Below are positions 1-5,453 of a DNA stretch of 6,654 bases, piece by piece. This DNA is from Spirochaetales bacterium (lineage in GTDB: Bacteria; Spirochaetota; Spirochaetia; DSM-27196; SLST01). Under the pieces are notes generated by a model. It was not told the DNA's origin. It made no database searches and was given only the letters and a program-made list of their open reading frames with translations. Numbering within the stretch: the stretch's first letter is position 1; each line of letters opens with the position of its first letter. The DNA is taken from the NCBI GenBank assembly GCA_028284845.1, contig JANQQY010000545.1:1-6654 (forward strand). The letters run 5' to 3'. The position numbers and the translations under genes were made by a program.

Positions 1-444
1 CGACTCCGTCGGCTCGAGGGGCGTGGACTCAGGCAAGAGACTCCGCTCTTTGAGGACGACGGTCGAAGTATCTCCGGTGATCTTGTATGGGACGGCCGGG
101 CAGAGGGCGTCCTCACAACGCTCGGTGAGGCTCCGGTGACTCGGTTCACCGATTCACGCCGATTACCGTTCGAATCGACCGACCGCTTTCCGGAACGCAT
201 CGCTGCTGACGGCATGGTCGTCGTCGCCGTTAACTCGGACGGCACCGCCACGATGTGGGATGCGACCTCAGGTGCACATCTCGCGGATCTCTACGTCTTC
301 GACGAGGGCTGGATTGCGATGGCAGATAACGGGGCATTCGTCGCGAGCTCCCGGAGCGTCGAGAGCAATCTCTCCTTTCGGACGGCCCCTGGATCTCGAC
401 AGAGACTCGCAGACTTCAGAGTCGCAATCCCGTTCCGACCGTAG
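1..444 (+). CDS. WD40 beta-propeller protein, C-terminal part (5' end outside window)
   Basis: The reading frame is open from base 1 to the TAG at 442-444, giving 147 visible residues, so the true start lies before the window; the GTG at 136 is only an internal codon. Visible residues 80-91 read DGTATMWDATSG, a typical WD40 blade end (DG-x-x-x-x-WD-x-x-x-G), and LVWDGRAEGVL earlier may be a weaker blade. After it, FDEGWIAMADNGAFVASS and the ending FRVAIPFRP resemble the cap seen at the C-terminus of many bacterial WD40 proteins (EGWI-x-x-x-DG-x-x-x-x-S followed by a FYRP-like motif), so the protein probably ends naturally here. WD40 propellers usually act as protein-interaction scaffolds; no enzymatic domain is visible in this part. 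The gene converges with the operon that follows. The specific function is unknown. Confidence 0.75.
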   Translation, partial: RLRRLEGRGLRQETPLFEDDGRSISGDLVWDGRAEGVLTTLGEAPVTRFTDSRRLPFESTDRFPERIAADGMVVVAVNSDGTATMWDATSGAHLADLYVFDEGWIAMADNGAFVASSRSVESNLSFRTAPGSRQRLADFRVAIPFRP

Positions 445-470
445 CGACGGGCCCGCCGATAGCTACCGTC
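437..470. terminator. Possible bidirectional terminator hairpin between convergent genes
   Basis: Between the convergent stops at 442-444 and 472-474 there is an imperfect inverted repeat: GACCGTAGC at 437-445 pairs with GCTACCGTC at 462-470, eight pairs plus one C-C mismatch. The 16-base loop contains GGGCCC. The placement is right for a shared terminator, but neither side has a clear T-run, so a classical Rho-independent terminator is not established. Confidence 0.3.
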
Positions 471-471
471 C

Positions 472-753
472 TCATCCCCCTCCAAGGACCTTGTCGATAG
501 CCTCCGCAACAGCGGTCCGGATGACAGTGCTCTCCTCATCCGTGATGTGCTGCGCGTACAGCCGCCCAAGGAGATTTACGCGATAGCGCGGCTGGACTCG
601 ATTCAATGCAAGCGCCGCGATGTCAAGAATGAGATCTTCCGCAATCGGCTCGTCAAGCTCAACAGCAGAGATCTGCTGTTCCAGTTCGTCCAGAACAAGC
701 CTCTCGGACTCGTTCACCAGATCTTCAAAGTTGTATTGATCAGCAAGAGCCAT
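472..753 (-). CDS. ComFB-family small protein
   Basis: This 93-residue protein has the core of the late-competence ComFB family: an N-terminal helical part (YNFEDLVNESERLVLDEL), then DIAALALNRVQPRYRVN at residues 44-60, matching the family pattern D-[IV]-x-A-L-A-L-N-x-[LV]-x-P-x-Y. Many members have Cys residues just before this motif; here the segment EPIAEDLIL has none and the whole protein lacks Cys. ComFB was named from the Bacillus comF operon, where its role is unclear; cyanobacterial members are reported to bind cyclic di-GMP, so a nucleotide-sensing role is possible but is inferred. The ATG at 753 has a strong Shine-Dalgarno, AGGGAGG at 758-764, which overlaps the dnaB stop codon; the gap to dnaB is 9 bases. 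It is the last gene of the rpsF operon and ends in GGG. Confidence 0.8.
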   Translation of the reverse strand: MALADQYNFEDLVNESERLVLDELEQQISAVELDEPIAEDLILDIAALALNRVQPRYRVNLLGRLYAQHITDEESTVIRTAVAEAIDKVLGGG

Positions 754-762
754 GCTGCCTCC

Positions 763-2103
763 CTACGAGATGTCCTCTGACAACGACTCAAACCGAGTGT
801 AGCGTGGCACGAATGCGATTCGAACGGTACCCACGGGACCGTTGCGCTGTTTCGCCACGATCAACTCGGTCTCTACGTTGTTGGCGTGCTCCGGATCTTC
901 CGCAGACTCGCCCCGGTTACGATGCAAGAAGATTACCACGTCCGCATCCTGTTCGATCGACCCCGACTCACGAATGTTTGCAAGAGTCGGTCGTTTGCCT
1001 TCGGAGTCACGCGTAACCTGGCTGAGCGCTACGACTGGGATACTAAGTTCCCGCGCGAGACCCTTGAGCGAACGGGAAATCTCGGCGATCTGCTCATGAC
1101 GCGGCAAGTCGGCATGCTCGTTGTTGATGAGACTGATGTAGTCCACAAAGATGATCTGGATGCCGAGCTGGCTTTTCATCCTCCTCGCCTGCGCACGGAG
1201 ATCGAGAAGACGCATCCCCGGTGTATCGCTGATCCAGAGGGGTGCCTCATAGATTGAACCCGCGGCGTCGGTGAGGTTCTTGAAGTCGGCCGGACGGAGC
1301 ATTCCGGTTCGGATCTTCTGGCTCCCAATCCGTGCCTCGCTGGCAATCAGGCGCTGCATGATCGCCATGTCCGACATCTCAAGGGAAAAGAATCCGGTCT
1401 TTATGCCACGGTGAATGGCTATGTTGCCCGCCATCGTGAGGGCAAGAGCGGTCTTCCCAACGGAGGGTCGTGCTCCAATGATGATAAACTCGGAATTCTG
1501 AAAACCGCTGAGCATCTTGTCGAGAGCAGGAAATCCGGAAGGGATCCCGGTGTAATCCTCCCTCGTGCGGTAGAGTTTCTCGATCGCCTCCACGGTGTGT
1601 TTCACGATCTCACGCGCCTGCTTGAATCCGCTTGTCTGTTGGCCCTCGGAGATCTCGAAGATTCGGCGTTCAGCTTCTTCCACAACCTCTCGGCTGCTGC
1701 CGCCCTGCTGCATCGCCTCTGCGATCGTCTCATTGGCGGCTTTCAGGAGCTGTCGGCGAATGCTCGTCTCTCGGACAATCTGGGCGTAGTACTCAACGTT
1801 TGCGCTCGTGGGTACGCTTGATGTCAAAGACGAGATATAGGCGGGACCACCAACGATGTCGAGGTCCTCTGATGCTTTTAAAGCATCGGTGAGCGTGATG
1901 AGATCGATGGCCTCGCTTCGTTCCCAGAGACCAATAATCGACGTGAAGACTTTTGCATGTGCCGATCGATAGAAGTCGGACGGTCTGAGGAACTCAAGAA
2001 CTCGGCCGATCGCCTCGGGGTCGAGCAAGATCGCCCCGAGGGTCGCGATCTCGGCCTCGTTGTTGTGAGGAGGGACTTTGTCGCGAAGAGCCCCATCCGA
2101 CAC
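763..2103 (-). CDS. dnaB: Replicative DNA helicase DnaB
   Basis: A full-length (446-residue) hexameric replicative helicase that unwinds DNA 5' to 3' at the fork and recruits primase. The N-terminal domain starts with KVPPHNNEAEIATLGAILLD (residues 9-28), the usual DnaB opening. The RecA-like domain has Walker A GARPSVGKTA at 210-219 (Lys217, Thr218), FFSLEMS at 238-244 with Glu242, Walker B IIFVDYISLI at 317-326 with Asp321, VVALSQVTR at 357-365 with Gln362, RESGSIEQDAD at 378-388 and AKQRNGP at 417-423. All key residues are present and there is no intein. The GTG at 2103 is the only start after the rplI stop, which is 9 bases upstream in the same frame. No good Shine-Dalgarno is visible, so translation is probably coupled to rplI. 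Confidence 0.97.
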   Translation of the reverse strand: MSDGALRDKVPPHNNEAEIATLGAILLDPEAIGRVLEFLRPSDFYRSAHAKVFTSIIGLWERSEAIDLITLTDALKASEDLDIVGGPAYISSLTSSVPTSANVEYYAQIVRETSIRRQLLKAANETIAEAMQQGGSSREVVEEAERRIFEISEGQQTSGFKQAREIVKHTVEAIEKLYRTREDYTGIPSGFPALDKMLSGFQNSEFIIIGARPSVGKTALALTMAGNIAIHRGIKTGFFSLEMSDMAIMQRLIASEARIGSQKIRTGMLRPADFKNLTDAAGSIYEAPLWISDTPGMRLLDLRAQARRMKSQLGIQIIFVDYISLINNEHADLPRHEQIAEISRSLKGLARELSIPVVALSQVTRDSEGKRPTLANIRESGSIEQDADVVIFLHRNRGESAEDPEHANNVETELIVAKQRNGPVGTVRIAFVPRYTRFESLSEDIS

Positions 2104-2112
2104 GTTGGATGG

Positions 2113-2727
2113 CTACTCGTCGCTCTCTTCGGTCGCGCTCTCGTCGGACGGCTCGCCAGCCTCTTCGCTGATCGATTCGGTCGACTCGCTCGCAGCCTCG
2201 ACTTCAGGCGCCTCGTCCGGCGTTGCAGTGTCCGCCGGAGCGTCAGCGGCAGAGGATGATTCAGTCGCGGCTGGTGCCGCACCGGAGGCCGCTACCTCAA
2301 CGCGGAGCTCCGCTTCCTCTTCACCATACAGCCGAACACGAACGTAGACGGTGCCCACGCTCTTGATTGTCTTATCCGGTACGTCGATTCGGCGACGCTC
2401 AACTTCGATTCCCTTCGCGGCGAGGGCGTCGGCGATGTTTGCGCTCGTGACCGATCCAAAGAGTCGGCCCCGGTCGCCGGCGGGCATCTTGATTTCAAGC
2501 GGCTCGCTCTCAAGACGAGTCTTGATGTCAAGAGCGCTCTTTCGCTTCTCTTCCCGCCTGGCTTCAATCGCCTCCTTGCGGGACGCAAAGATGGCCATCG
2601 ACTCACGCGAGTACGGCATCACCAGTTTCCTGGGAATGAGGAAGTTACGCGCATAGCCCCGCGCAACGTCCTTGATATCGCCCTCTTCTCCGAGGTTTGG
2701 AATGTCCTGATTGAGTATTACCTTCAC
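2113..2727 (-). CDS. rplI: 50S ribosomal protein L9 with long acidic C-terminal extension
   Basis: L9 binds 23S rRNA near the L1 stalk and helps keep the reading frame. The N-terminal domain opens MKVILNQDIPNLGEEGDI and carries the L9 signature GYARNFLIPRK at residues 24-34; a charged connecting helix follows (about 48-75), then the C-terminal domain with LFGSVTSANIADAL at 89-102. The protein is 204 residues, whereas L9 is usually about 150. The extra part, from about residue 147, is rich in Ala, Glu, Ser, Asp, Thr and Pro with no Lys or Arg, and is probably disordered. The frame is open far upstream, but the GTG at 2727 is chosen because it gives the conserved N-terminus and has a Shine-Dalgarno 9 bases upstream. 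The start overlaps the stop of the membrane-protein gene as GTGA, which suggests translational coupling. Confidence 0.95.
   Translation of the reverse strand: MKVILNQDIPNLGEEGDIKDVARGYARNFLIPRKLVMPYSRESMAIFASRKEAIEARREEKRKSALDIKTRLESEPLEIKMPAGDRGRLFGSVTSANIADALAAKGIEVERRRIDVPDKTIKSVGTVYVRVRLYGEEEAELRVEVAASGAAPAATESSSAADAPADTATPDEAPEVEAASESTESISEEAGEPSDESATEESDE
2116..2289 (-). other. Acidic low-complexity tail of L9
   Basis: This is the coding segment for L9 residues 147-204. It is built from short Ala/Thr/Pro/Ser and Glu/Asp clusters, for example TPDEAPEVEAASE and EEAGEPSDESATEE, with no basic residue. The same bases on the plus strand are Ser/Thr-rich noise in other frames. It looks like an acidic, disordered appendage rather than a folded domain. 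Confidence 0.7.
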
Positions 2728-3743
2728 GTCTCTTCGCTCCCTTTCAGGCGGTGAAAATCCACCCACATCTCGGAGACACCAAGTCCTGGTAGCCCGAGTC
2801 CAATCACAATATTCAGCCCTGGAATCAGCAGCCCCAGGACAAGCCCCGCGGCGAACATCATTCGTGTGCCGCGCGCCAGTTTCCGTCGCTCTGCAAAATG
2901 CAAGAGTATCGAAATCCCTTGCATCGCGTACAATGCGAGCGTCACGAATCCCGCATTCCAAAAGACGTATGAGAGCCCTTGGAAGTCGAAAACGATCGAC
3001 CCTAGCACCCCCGCCCATGCGACTATCAGCGCCCAGACAAACCAGGCCGGCAAGACAAACTGTGCCGGGGCGTAACTCGACAGCCGCTCCATCACCGGAT
3101 TCCCGGCTGGAAGTCGTAAACGAGTACGGAATGCAACCAACATTCCAACCCACCAGTTAGCCGCGACAAGCAGCAGAAACCCGAACAGAACGCCGCTCAA
3201 AATCGCCCCAACCACGAGCTCTGTGAGCGCCCAGACCTCGTCAGTCGTCGCTCCGGTTGCTTCAAGCAAGGGACGGATCAGCTCAACCTGCACAGCAATA
3301 AGCTGATCCGCTGTCGCTCCCCTGGAAATCCACAGCAACACCGGCCCGAGCAGGGCTGCTCCAAGCAGGACCGTCGCGATCGCTCGCTCCGCAGTCGTCA
3401 GCTCTCGCGAACCCTCTCCCACTTGAACTCGGACACGCGGGCTGTTCATCGTGAATAGCCCCGCAAGCATCGCAAGCACGAAGACCACGTCCAGCACTAC
3501 CAGAGCTCGTGCTCCGCCCGCGACCGCAGAAACCTGCATCACTGATGCCGCTGACGCAGCTGCGATCCCAAGGAGCGTCACCGCTGACGAGGAGATCGCC
3601 GCCTGCTCTCCTCGCCGAATCCACACCAGCTGGATCGGGACAAGGAAGAGCAATCTCAACAGCCCAAATCGGAACATCAGAACGGACGCAAGGCCAAGGC
3701 CAATAACGTCGATCCAGTATGCTCGAGGGCTGTCCAGTTCCAT
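2724..3743 (-). CDS. DUF2232 / YybS-like multi-pass membrane protein
   Basis: A 339-residue inner-membrane protein with about eight hydrophobic segments, roughly at 11-41, 52-70, 80-97, 120-140, 170-203, 228-252, 258-282 and 296-320, separated by short charged loops such as TRLRLPAGNP and AERRKLARG. The C-terminus reads LGLPGLGVSEMWVDFHR, like the end of DUF2232 proteins (a glycine-rich last helix, then W-x-D-F-R). YybS of Bacillus, of the same family, also lies between rpsR and rplI, so both topology and position support the assignment. The biochemical role of the family is not known to me. The ATG at 3743 lies one base after the rpsR stop, with only a weak GGGT as a possible Shine-Dalgarno, so coupling to rpsR is likely. 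The stop overlaps the rplI start by 4 bases. Confidence 0.8.
   Translation of the reverse strand: MELDSPRAYWIDVIGLGLASVLMFRFGLLRLLFLVPIQLVWIRRGEQAAISSSAVTLLGIAAASAASVMQVSAVAGGARALVVLDVVFVLAMLAGLFTMNSPRVRVQVGEGSRELTTAERAIATVLLGAALLGPVLLWISRGATADQLIAVQVELIRPLLEATGATTDEVWALTELVVGAILSGVLFGFLLLVAANWWVGMLVAFRTRLRLPAGNPVMERLSSYAPAQFVLPAWFVWALIVAWAGVLGSIVFDFQGLSYVFWNAGFVTLALYAMQGISILLHFAERRKLARGTRMMFAAGLVLGLLIPGLNIVIGLGLPGLGVSEMWVDFHRLKGSEET
2737..2742 (-). promoter_or_regulatory. Shine-Dalgarno of rplI that decides the start
   Basis: On the minus strand these bases read AGGGAG, part of AAAGGGAG, 9 bases before the GTG at 2727. The site lies inside the end of the upstream membrane-protein gene. It supports the 204-residue L9 start over the much longer open frame extending to 3153. 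Confidence 0.75.
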
Positions 3744-3744
3744 A

Positions 3745-4080
3745 TCAACCCATTGGCAGAAGCGCCAATGCTCGTGCTTTCTTGATCTCTCGAATCAAGC
3801 GGCGCTGATTCTTCGCCGACGTGCCGGTAATCCGGCGCGGAAGGATCTTGCCCTTCTCCGTAACAAAGCGTCGGAGAATGTCCGGGCGCTTGTAATCGAT
3901 CGTGAGGTTCTGCGCCTTGATCTTGTCAATCTTGCGCCGGAAGTAGACACGTCCGCCGCGTCCCCCACGTCCTCCGCGATCGTCACCACGACCGCCTCTA
4001 TCCTCGCCGCGTCCGCCGCGGTCATATCCGCCACGGTCTGAACCGCGACCGCCGTCTCGTTCCTGTTCCTGGTCTGACAT
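3745..4080 (-). CDS. rpsR: 30S ribosomal protein S18 with RGG-rich N-terminal extension
   Basis: S18 binds the central domain of 16S rRNA together with S6. The conserved core is residues 44-111: RVYFRRKIDKI, then IDYKRPDILRRFVTEKGKIL and PRRITGTSAKNQRRLIREIK, the standard S18 signature, ending ARALALLPMG. The protein is 111 residues, about 35 longer than usual, because of an N-terminal segment of repeated D-R-G-G and R-G-G units. The pair of Cys residues found near the start of many S18 cores is absent (VYFRRKIDKI), so this looks like the zinc-free type. I chose the ATG at 4080, preceded by GAGGA at 4086-4090; an in-frame TTG at 4098 would add six residues (MGVRKS) and leave no room for a ribosome binding site after the ssb stop. 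Confidence 0.95.
   Translation of the reverse strand: MSDQEQERDGGRGSDRGGYDRGGRGEDRGGRGDDRGGRGGRGGRVYFRRKIDKIKAQNLTIDYKRPDILRRFVTEKGKILPRRITGTSAKNQRRLIREIKKARALALLPMG
3952..4053 (-). repeat. DRGG/RGG-type coding repeat in rpsR
   Basis: Residues 10-43 of S18 consist of degenerate units of Arg-Gly-Gly, often preceded by Asp (SDRGG, YDRGG, EDRGG, DDRGG, then RGGRGGRGG). At DNA level these are imperfect GC-rich direct repeats such as GACCGCGGCGGA-like units. Such Arg/Gly tracts usually contact RNA and vary in length by slippage. Confidence 0.75.
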
Positions 4081-4085
4081 ACTCT

Positions 4086-4090
4086 TCCTC
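4086..4090 (-). promoter_or_regulatory. Shine-Dalgarno of rpsR that decides the start
   Basis: The minus strand reads GAGGA here, 5 bases before the ATG at 4080 and inside the 18-base gap after the ssb stop. It supports ATG 4080 rather than the in-frame TTG at 4098. Confidence 0.65.
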
Positions 4091-4098
4091 ACTCCCAA

Positions 4099-4557
4099 CT
4101 AAAACGGGACATCATCTTCAAAGTCACTTCCCGAATTCGAGAAGCCACTCTCCTGGGCCTGGCCCGCCTGCGGCGCAGCGCCGTACGACGAACCTCCACT
4201 GTAGCCGCCCGAACCGCCGGATCCATCGCCACGACCGCCGAGCAGATTGAGATCCTGTACAAAGATCTCAACCTTGCTTCTGCGCTGGCCGTCCTGCTCC
4301 CAGCGATTCTGGCGGAGTTCGCCCTGGATTCCGATCTGTTTTCCTTTCACGAGGTACTTGTGCAGTGCTTCGGCCCGGCGGCCCATCAGAACAGCGTCAA
4401 AGAAGTTGGTCTCTTCAGTCCAGTTGTCTCCCTGCTTTCGCGAGTAGGAGTTCGCGATGGAGAAGACACAGATGGCCGCACCCGAGTTCGAATAACGCAA
4501 CTCGGCATCGCGGGTCAATCTGCCAATGAGGACGACACTGTTGATGTCGGTGGCCAT
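4099..4557 (-). CDS. ssb: Single-stranded DNA-binding protein SSB
   Basis: SSB coats single-stranded DNA during replication, repair and recombination and recruits partner proteins. Residues 1-107 form the OB fold: MATDINSVVLIGRLTRDAEL with the usual INSVVLIGRLTRD start, then FSIANSYSR, NFFDAVLMGRRAEALHKYL and KGKQIGIQGELRQNRWEQDG. Residues 108-143 are a flexible Gly/Ser/Gln-rich linker, and the end is the acidic tip DFEDDVPF (145-152), the conserved partner-binding tail. The length of 152 is within the normal range. The ATG at 4557 immediately follows the rpsF stop (TAAATG), with AGGAG at 4564-4568 inside rpsF, 6 bases upstream. Its position between rpsF and rpsR is the classical one. Confidence 0.97.
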   Translation of the reverse strand: MATDINSVVLIGRLTRDAELRYSNSGAAICVFSIANSYSRKQGDNWTEETNFFDAVLMGRRAEALHKYLVKGKQIGIQGELRQNRWEQDGQRRSKVEIFVQDLNLLGGRGDGSGGSGGYSGGSSYGAAPQAGQAQESGFSNSGSDFEDDVPF

Positions 4558-4839
4558 TTACTGCTCCTGTCGTACCATCATAAACCGAAGGAGCTCGTCG
4601 AACAGCTTCACAGCCTGTTCGGCCTGATGAGCCTTCTCCGGTTCCATCTCTACGACAAAGTAGAAGTAGTGTGCCTGAGTCTCGTTCTGGATGGGATATG
4701 CCAGCGTGCGCTGGCCCATGTCCTCTTCCTTGACGACATTGGCGTCAAGCTTCTGCAATTCGGCACGAACGGCGTCCTTGCCGCGCTGGAACGCCTCGTC
4801 CTCAACGCGTAGAACGCACATAGCTTCATACGTGCGCAT
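4558..4839 (-). CDS. rpsF: 30S ribosomal protein S6
   Basis: S6 binds S18 and 16S rRNA in the platform of the small subunit. The 93-residue length is typical. It starts MRTYEAMCVLR as in most S6 proteins, and contains MGQRTLAYPI at residues 41-50, HYFYFVVEME at 57-66 and the late RFMMVR at 85-90, all S6 signature regions. There is no long acidic or Glu-repeat tail. The ATG at 4839 is preceded by AAGGAGG (4844-4850), the best ribosome binding site in the operon. It is the first gene after the promoter at 4906-4934, and its leader contains a candidate autoregulatory hairpin. Confidence 0.97.
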   Translation of the reverse strand: MRTYEAMCVLRVEDEAFQRGKDAVRAELQKLDANVVKEEDMGQRTLAYPIQNETQAHYFYFVVEMEPEKAHQAEQAVKLFDELLRFMMVRQEQ

Positions 4840-4843
4840 GGAT

Positions 4844-4850
4844 CCTCCTT
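4844..4850 (-). promoter_or_regulatory. Strong Shine-Dalgarno of rpsF
   Basis: AAGGAGG on the minus strand, 4 bases from the ATG at 4839. It lies 10 bases downstream of the leader hairpin at 4861-4890, so a protein bound to that hairpin could block ribosome access. Confidence 0.8.
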
Positions 4851-4860
4851 GTGGGCTTTG

Positions 4861-4890
4861 ACCATCGGTCGGAGCGAACTCGCCGATAGT
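4861..4890 (-). promoter_or_regulatory. Candidate S6:S18 autoregulatory leader hairpin
   Basis: On the minus strand ACTATCGG (4890-4883) pairs with CCGATGGT (4868-4861): eight pairs including one U-G. Inside, GAG (4881-4879) and CTC (4874-4872) can close a TTCG tetraloop. This leaves an asymmetric internal loop of C4882 opposite CGA (4871-4869), so the 3' strand reads CTCCGACCG. Published S6:S18-binding leaders in rpsF mRNAs have two helices separated by a bulge with a conserved CCG on the 3' side, mimicking the 16S rRNA site. The structure is seen in the sequence; the regulatory assignment is inference. Confidence 0.5.
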
Positions 4891-4905
4891 AAAGAGGTTC
4901 TCGTG

Positions 4906-4934
4906 AATATAGGAACCACCCTATGCTTCGTCAA
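4906..4934 (-). promoter_or_regulatory. Sigma70-type promoter of the rpsF operon
   Basis: On the minus strand a -35 box TTGACG (4934-4929, 5 of 6 consensus bases) is followed by a 17-base spacer and a -10 box TATATT (4911-4906, 5 of 6). Transcription would start near 4899, giving a leader of about 60 bases before the rpsF ATG that includes the hairpin and the AAGGAGG. The -35 box overlaps the last codons of the upstream minus-strand ORF. Confidence 0.75.
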
Positions 4935-5424
4935 GGAGTGTGCGTAGCCCGCCGAAGATGAAGTGATGGCAACGCGGGTGAACTACGGCGACAATCTCTT
5001 CTTCGTAACGACTGTGATCCGCACCCTTCGATCCGGTCTCAAGCTGGAAGTAGATGCCGATTTCTTTCTCGACAAAATCGTTGAAGATGTCTTTTTTGTG
5101 GACCGTATTCTCGAACAGATCTACGAGTCTCTCCGGGTCAATACCTTTCTGATCAACCGGAAGGATCATCTGCACGAACTCATGCGGACGAAGCGTAACT
5201 TCGCGGATTTGCTTCATGAGATTATCGAAGGAGACTTTCACCTGAAGGCCAACCTCGATGCCTTCTCGTCCAAGTTTCGGGATGCTCACGAGCGCCACGT
5301 ACACGACATCTCGGACATTCAGAACGCGATGGACTCCCCAGATACAGAGGCCGACACGCAGGCGATTGTCAGCCAGGACGAATTCCGCTTTCTGCTCGAG
5401 GGTGACGGCGAGTAGCTGTTGCAG
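4921..5424 (-). CDS. Conserved-looking hypothetical protein, probable CTG start
   Basis: I do not recognise this family. The minus-strand frame gives 167 residues from a CTG at 5424 to the TAG at 4921. The only ATG/GTG/TTG starts in frame are a TTG at 5571, deep inside the divergent kinase gene, or codons well inside the protein, whereas AGGAGGGG (5429-5436) lies just upstream of the CTG. The product looks like a soluble mixed alpha/beta protein: a helix around 6-19, hydrophobic alternating stretches (LRVGLCIWGV, VVYVALVSIP, GIEVGLQVKV) at 22-64, then LPVDQKGIDPERLVDLFEN at 88-106 and an end with HPRCHHFIFGG at 149-159 that could bind metal. No signal peptide or membrane segment is evident. 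It ends 81 bases before rpsF on the same strand. A competing plus-strand frame (4963-5415) occupies the same bases. I prefer the minus strand for its ribosome binding site, its normal Gly/Pro/Val content and strongly biased TTC and ATC use, but it is not settled. Confidence 0.55.
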   Translation of the reverse strand: MQQLLAVTLEQKAEFVLADNRLRVGLCIWGVHRVLNVRDVVYVALVSIPKLGREGIEVGLQVKVSFDNLMKQIREVTLRPHEFVQMILPVDQKGIDPERLVDLFENTVHKKDIFNDFVEKEIGIYFQLETGSKGADHSRYEEEIVAVVHPRCHHFIFGGLRTLLDEA

Positions 5425-5428
5425 AGCT

Positions 5429-5436
5429 CCCCTCCT
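5429..5436 (-). promoter_or_regulatory. Shine-Dalgarno for the minus-strand hypothetical gene
   Basis: The minus strand reads AGGAGGGG; its AGGAGG core is 6 bases from the CTG at 5424. No comparable purine-rich site serves the plus-strand gene starting at 5454, so this site argues for translation leftwards. Confidence 0.5.
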
Positions 5437-5453
5437 CTCAATAGCCTTGTGAC

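Noticed and set aside
2728..3153. N-terminal extension of the rplI reading frame up to 3153
   Set aside because: The extra region is the opposite-phase shadow of the membrane protein gene (Arg/Cys/Gly-rich, no similarity to L9); L9 homology and a ribosome binding site fix the start at 2727.
3943..4060. Repetitive GC-rich DNA that might be a CRISPR-like or intergenic repeat
   Set aside because: The repeats are in frame within rpsR, short and degenerate, and encode RGG units; there are no uniform spacers.
4081..4098. Longer S18 start at TTG 4098
   Set aside because: It would begin directly after the ssb stop and consume the GAGGA ribosome binding site that serves ATG 4080.
5366..5394. TTGTCA as a -35 box for the kinase gene
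   Set aside because: No acceptable -10 box occurs at 16-18 bases downstream (TTTCTG at that position).
4963..5415. Plus-strand ORF of about 150 residues (start GTG 4963 or ATG 4966) upstream of the kinase gene
   Set aside because: It has no clear ribosome binding site, very low Pro and Gly, and mixed TTT/TTC use, while the minus-strand frame over the same bases has a strong Shine-Dalgarno and a more normal composition. This is the least certain rejection; I would reverse it if homologues are found.
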